Below, piece by piece: positions 32,741-34,494 of a stretch of DNA of 34,494 bases. This stretch comes from CAZYIW01 sp964647705 (GTDB lineage Bacteria > Pseudomonadota > Gammaproteobacteria > PS1 > Pseudothioglobaceae): contig CAZYIW010000009.1 of NCBI GenBank assembly GCA_964647705.1, positions 1-34,494 on the forward strand, given 5' to 3'. The stretch's first letter is position 1; every line of letters begins with the position of its first letter. The notes under the pieces were generated by a model. The model was not told the DNA's origin. It was given only the letters and a program-made list of their open reading frames with translations, and searched no databases. The translations under genes and the position numbers were made by a program.

Positions 32741-33433
32741 TCGCATCACATGAACACCACGCACATCAAAACCATTGAGGGTAGCTATACTGGTCAGGCC
32801 TTCATCACCACCGATATGGACGACAACCAAATCACCGCTTTTCATCCCGGTGCCATGGGTGAGTCGCATCAAAATAAAATCTGTGATGTTAGTGTGGCTG
32901 ATATTGGCATTGTCTCACCCGATGGACGTGACGGCATGATTGAACATGCTCGTGATTTATATGAAGCGGGCATACCTTTTATCTTTGACCCTGGTCAGGG
33001 CATGCCGATGTTCTCTGGCGAGGAGCTTATCGATTTTATTGATAAAGCAACCTACATTGCACTGAATGATTATGAATCACAAATGTTGCAAGACAAAACA
33101 GGCTTGGATCTTGACACCATTGCCAATCGTGTTGAGGCGCTCATTATCACCAAAGGTGCGCAAGGTTCACAAATATACATCAACGATGAAAGCATTGATA
33201 TTGCACCAGCCAAGGCCCAGTCCACTCAGGATCCAACCGGTTGTGGCGATGCCTATCGCGCTGGTTTGTTATTTGGTTTGATGAATAAGTTGGATTGGCA
33301 AACAACCGGTCAGCTTGCAGGTCTTTTGGGTGCGATTAAAATCTCACATCTGGGCACGCAAAACCATCGGTTTGACATACAAGAGATTGAGCGTTTGTAT
33401 CAGCAAAACTACCAAGAGGCTTTGTTTGGTTAG
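32741..33433 (+). CDS. PfkB-family sugar/nucleoside kinase, C-terminal part
   Basis: The final 230 residues of a ribokinase/PfkB-type kinase are present, complete at the C-terminus. The second PfkB signature is clear as DPTGCGDAYRAGLLFGL, in which the aspartate of GCGD is the catalytic base. VSPDGRDGMIEHARDLYEAG, FDPGQGMPMF and ALNDYESQML are typical of the adenosine-kinase-like members of gammaproteobacteria. Full proteins are about 310 residues, so about 80 N-terminal residues, including the first signature, fall in the gap. The substrate (adenosine, ribose or another sugar) cannot be told. The first codons after the gap (SHHMNTTHIKTIEGSYTGQA) fit the family, so this is not part of IspH. 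Confidence 0.9.
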   Translation, partial: SHHMNTTHIKTIEGSYTGQAFITTDMDDNQITAFHPGAMGESHQNKICDVSVADIGIVSPDGRDGMIEHARDLYEAGIPFIFDPGQGMPMFSGEELIDFIDKATYIALNDYESQMLQDKTGLDLDTIANRVEALIITKGAQGSQIYINDESIDIAPAKAQSTQDPTGCGDAYRAGLLFGLMNKLDWQTTGQLAGLLGAIKISHLGTQNHRFDIQEIERLYQQNYQEALFG

Positions 33434-33494
33434 ATTCAAAGTTTTCATAATATGAAAGAGTAGCGACGAAAAGTAGTTTAGAATGACCCTGTTA

Positions 33495-33556
33495 ATTATA
33501 CGTGTGTAATAATATTTCTTGAGCAATTTATTAGGTTATAATGCGCTGAGCATTAT
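33495..33556 (+). promoter_or_regulatory. Promoter with two operator-like inverted repeats
   Basis: A perfect TATAAT lies at 33537-33542, 43 nt before the ATG at 33586. It overlaps a perfect 7-5-7 inverted repeat ATAATGC-GCTGA-GCATTAT (33538-33556). Further upstream, ATTATACG/TGTGTAAT at 33495-33510 is an imperfect 16 bp palindrome of the size bound by MarR-like regulators. No good -35 is seen. A GGGGGGAAGGA ribosome binding site follows. The operator role is inferred. Confidence 0.45.
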
Positions 33557-33585
33557 TCTAAATTCCTTGGGGGGAAGGACTAAAT

Positions 33586-33870
33586 ATGACTAGCATAGAA
33601 AAACTATTTGAATTGAGAAAATCATTGGATCGATATGAAAGAGAGCTTGGTTTTGATGAACTTTCTGAGGTTGAAAAGGCCGTTTTAGAGTTTATCATCA
33701 ACCGCGATGATGCAACCATCACGGCCATTACAAAAGATCAATACTTTATGAAATATTCACTCTCAACCATCAAAAGAGCAGTGGGTGCTTTGATCAATAA
33801 TCAAATGATTAATTCAGAACAATCTGAGGCAGACAGACGCGCAATGATTCTAAGCTATAATAAGGCTTAA
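33586..33870 (+). CDS. Small MarR-like winged-helix DNA-binding protein
   Basis: The 94-residue protein has an N-terminal dimerising-type helix (KLFELRKSLDRYERELGF) and a winged-helix core: SEVEKAVLEFIINR, a putative recognition helix YSLSTIKRAVGALINNQMI and a wing (SEQSEADRRAMILSY). This pattern resembles a minimal MarR-type regulator without the full C-terminal dimer helices. It has a strong ribosome binding site and palindromes at its promoter, consistent with autoregulation. The target genes are unknown; the membrane protein 20 nt downstream is the first candidate. Confidence 0.65.
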   Translation: MTSIEKLFELRKSLDRYERELGFDELSEVEKAVLEFIINRDDATITAITKDQYFMKYSLSTIKRAVGALINNQMINSEQSEADRRAMILSYNKA

Positions 33871-33890
33871 ACTTACAGCCTAAATTATTA

Positions 33891-34460
33891 ATGCTAAACA
33901 ATAGCAATGCTCTTTTGGGCATTCACAATACCATTGCATTCATAGCAATTTTTTTAGCTGCGGTTGCGATGAAATATTTATCCAACTTCGATGTTGAAAT
34001 TGGCTCTTATCTGTATCTACCAATCGGCGCTAAAATTATAGTATTTTTGTTATTTGGCAAGGCTGTTTTGCCAGGTGTGATTGCTGCTTGTTTGTTCTGC
34101 GGTATCGTGCTCTTTAATTCCTGGGGCGGGAATCTTTTTTGGGGAGGCTTGGGTGCAATCGTTGGCGCAATAGCGCCACTGATGTCTATGTGGATTATCG
34201 AAAAACTGCGGGTGGCTAATTTTTCCAATTTGGCTAACATTGACTTTAGGCATGTGCTTTTTTTGATTTTTCTCACCGCTGTTATTCACGCTTTGACGCG
34301 ATTTGTGATTTATGCAAAATCTGAGGTGTTTAGTATCAGCCCGGTGGATTTTTTGGCGCATTATCTTGTCGGTGGTATGATTGGCGGTATTGTGGTGATA
34401 TACACTGTGCTAAAGCTTTTCCCTATGGTGCTCAGTTTGTTTGAGCCTCGTCGCGCATAG
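33891..34460 (+). CDS. Polytopic membrane protein, distantly MASE1-like
   Basis: The 189-residue protein has about six hydrophobic segments with short loops. YLPIGAKIIVFLLFGKAVLPG and the later FLAHYLVGGMIGGIVVIYTV resemble the order of conserved blocks in MASE1 sensor domains, but no GGDEF, kinase or other output domain is attached. No signal peptide cleavage site is seen. It lies 20 nt after the winged-helix gene and is probably co-transcribed with it. It could be a stand-alone sensor module or an unrelated membrane protein. The remaining 34 nt of the window hold nothing I can name. Confidence 0.5.
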   Translation: MLNNSNALLGIHNTIAFIAIFLAAVAMKYLSNFDVEIGSYLYLPIGAKIIVFLLFGKAVLPGVIAACLFCGIVLFNSWGGNLFWGGLGAIVGAIAPLMSMWIIEKLRVANFSNLANIDFRHVLFLIFLTAVIHALTRFVIYAKSEVFSISPVDFLAHYLVGGMIGGIVVIYTVLKLFPMVLSLFEPRRA

Positions 34461-34494
34461 CCTTTTAGTAACAAGACTAAAATACACCACGTCT

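Noticed and set aside
31931..33433. A single 500-residue IspH-PfkB fusion protein
   Set aside because: The join crosses 100 N; both halves lack the residues that should be there, so these are two separate genes broken by a gap.
33443..33457. Palindrome TTTCATAATATGAAA after the kinase gene
   Set aside because: It has no T tract to act as a terminator and is too far from the next promoter's -10 to be called an operator with confidence; short AT palindromes are frequent here.
1..34494. CRISPR arrays, tRNA or rRNA genes, insertion sequences, prophage or defence genes
   Set aside because: No evenly spaced repeats, cloverleaf-like segments, transposase or integrase motifs or known defence domains were seen in any spacer or open frame.

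Overview
This window looks like a core chromosomal segment of an AT-rich gammaproteobacterium. The proteins most resemble those of free-living or symbiotic sulfur oxidisers of the SUP05/Thioglobus type, but that placement is inferred from protein style and gene content; no 16S rRNA or other decisive marker is present. I see no rRNA, tRNA, CRISPR array, insertion sequence, integrase or phage gene. Almost every gene is a full-length housekeeping gene, and most are packed into operons with short gaps or 1-14 nt overlaps.

Layout. (1) 1-3415: the start of dsbD (minus) and grpE (minus), then nadK and recN (plus). (2) 3580-10362: a complete nine-gene F1Fo ATP synthase operon, atpIBEFHAGDC. (3) 10563-15123: a minus-strand operon read in the order rpmH, rnpA, yidD, yidC, a TauD-like dioxygenase, ampD, kdsC, and an alkylguanine-DNA methyltransferase-like gene. 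It joins ribosome and RNase P functions with membrane insertion, peptidoglycan recycling and LPS (Kdo) synthesis. (4) 15233-19207: dprA, smg, topA. (5) 19303-22002: two unrecognised genes, then trpF and trpB. (6) 22003-22318: a very AT-rich spacer full of inverted repeats. (7) 22319-25927: an exported EF-hand plus amidohydrolase protein and a DoxX-like membrane protein (plus), convergent with glmU and a secreted protein of unknown role (minus). (8) 26026-28724: a CcoI-type copper P-type ATPase and rpmE, closed by a clear terminator. (9) 28828-33433: hemE, trpA, accD, fkpB, ispH, then a 100-base run of N and the C-terminal part of a PfkB-family kinase. (10) 33586-34460: a small winged-helix protein and a membrane protein.

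How the genes work together: ATP synthesis (atp), NADP supply (nadK), repair and recombination (recN, dprA, topA, methyltransferase), cell-envelope precursors (kdsC, ampD, glmU, accD, ispH), membrane biogenesis (yidC/yidD), copper loading for respiratory oxidases (ccoI), haem synthesis (hemE) and tryptophan synthesis (trpF, trpB, trpA). The gene order shows rearrangement of familiar blocks: trpFB is separated from trpA-accD by about 7.9 kb, glmU is far from atpC, and rpmH has dprA rather than dnaA beside it.

I did not find a convincing undescribed multi-gene system. The items most worth a second look are the exported EF-hand/amidohydrolase protein with its palindrome-rich upstream region and DoxX partner, the TauD-like dioxygenase inside an envelope operon, an open frame that continues in phase after the methyltransferase stop codon, and the N gap, which creates a false ispH-kinase fusion.
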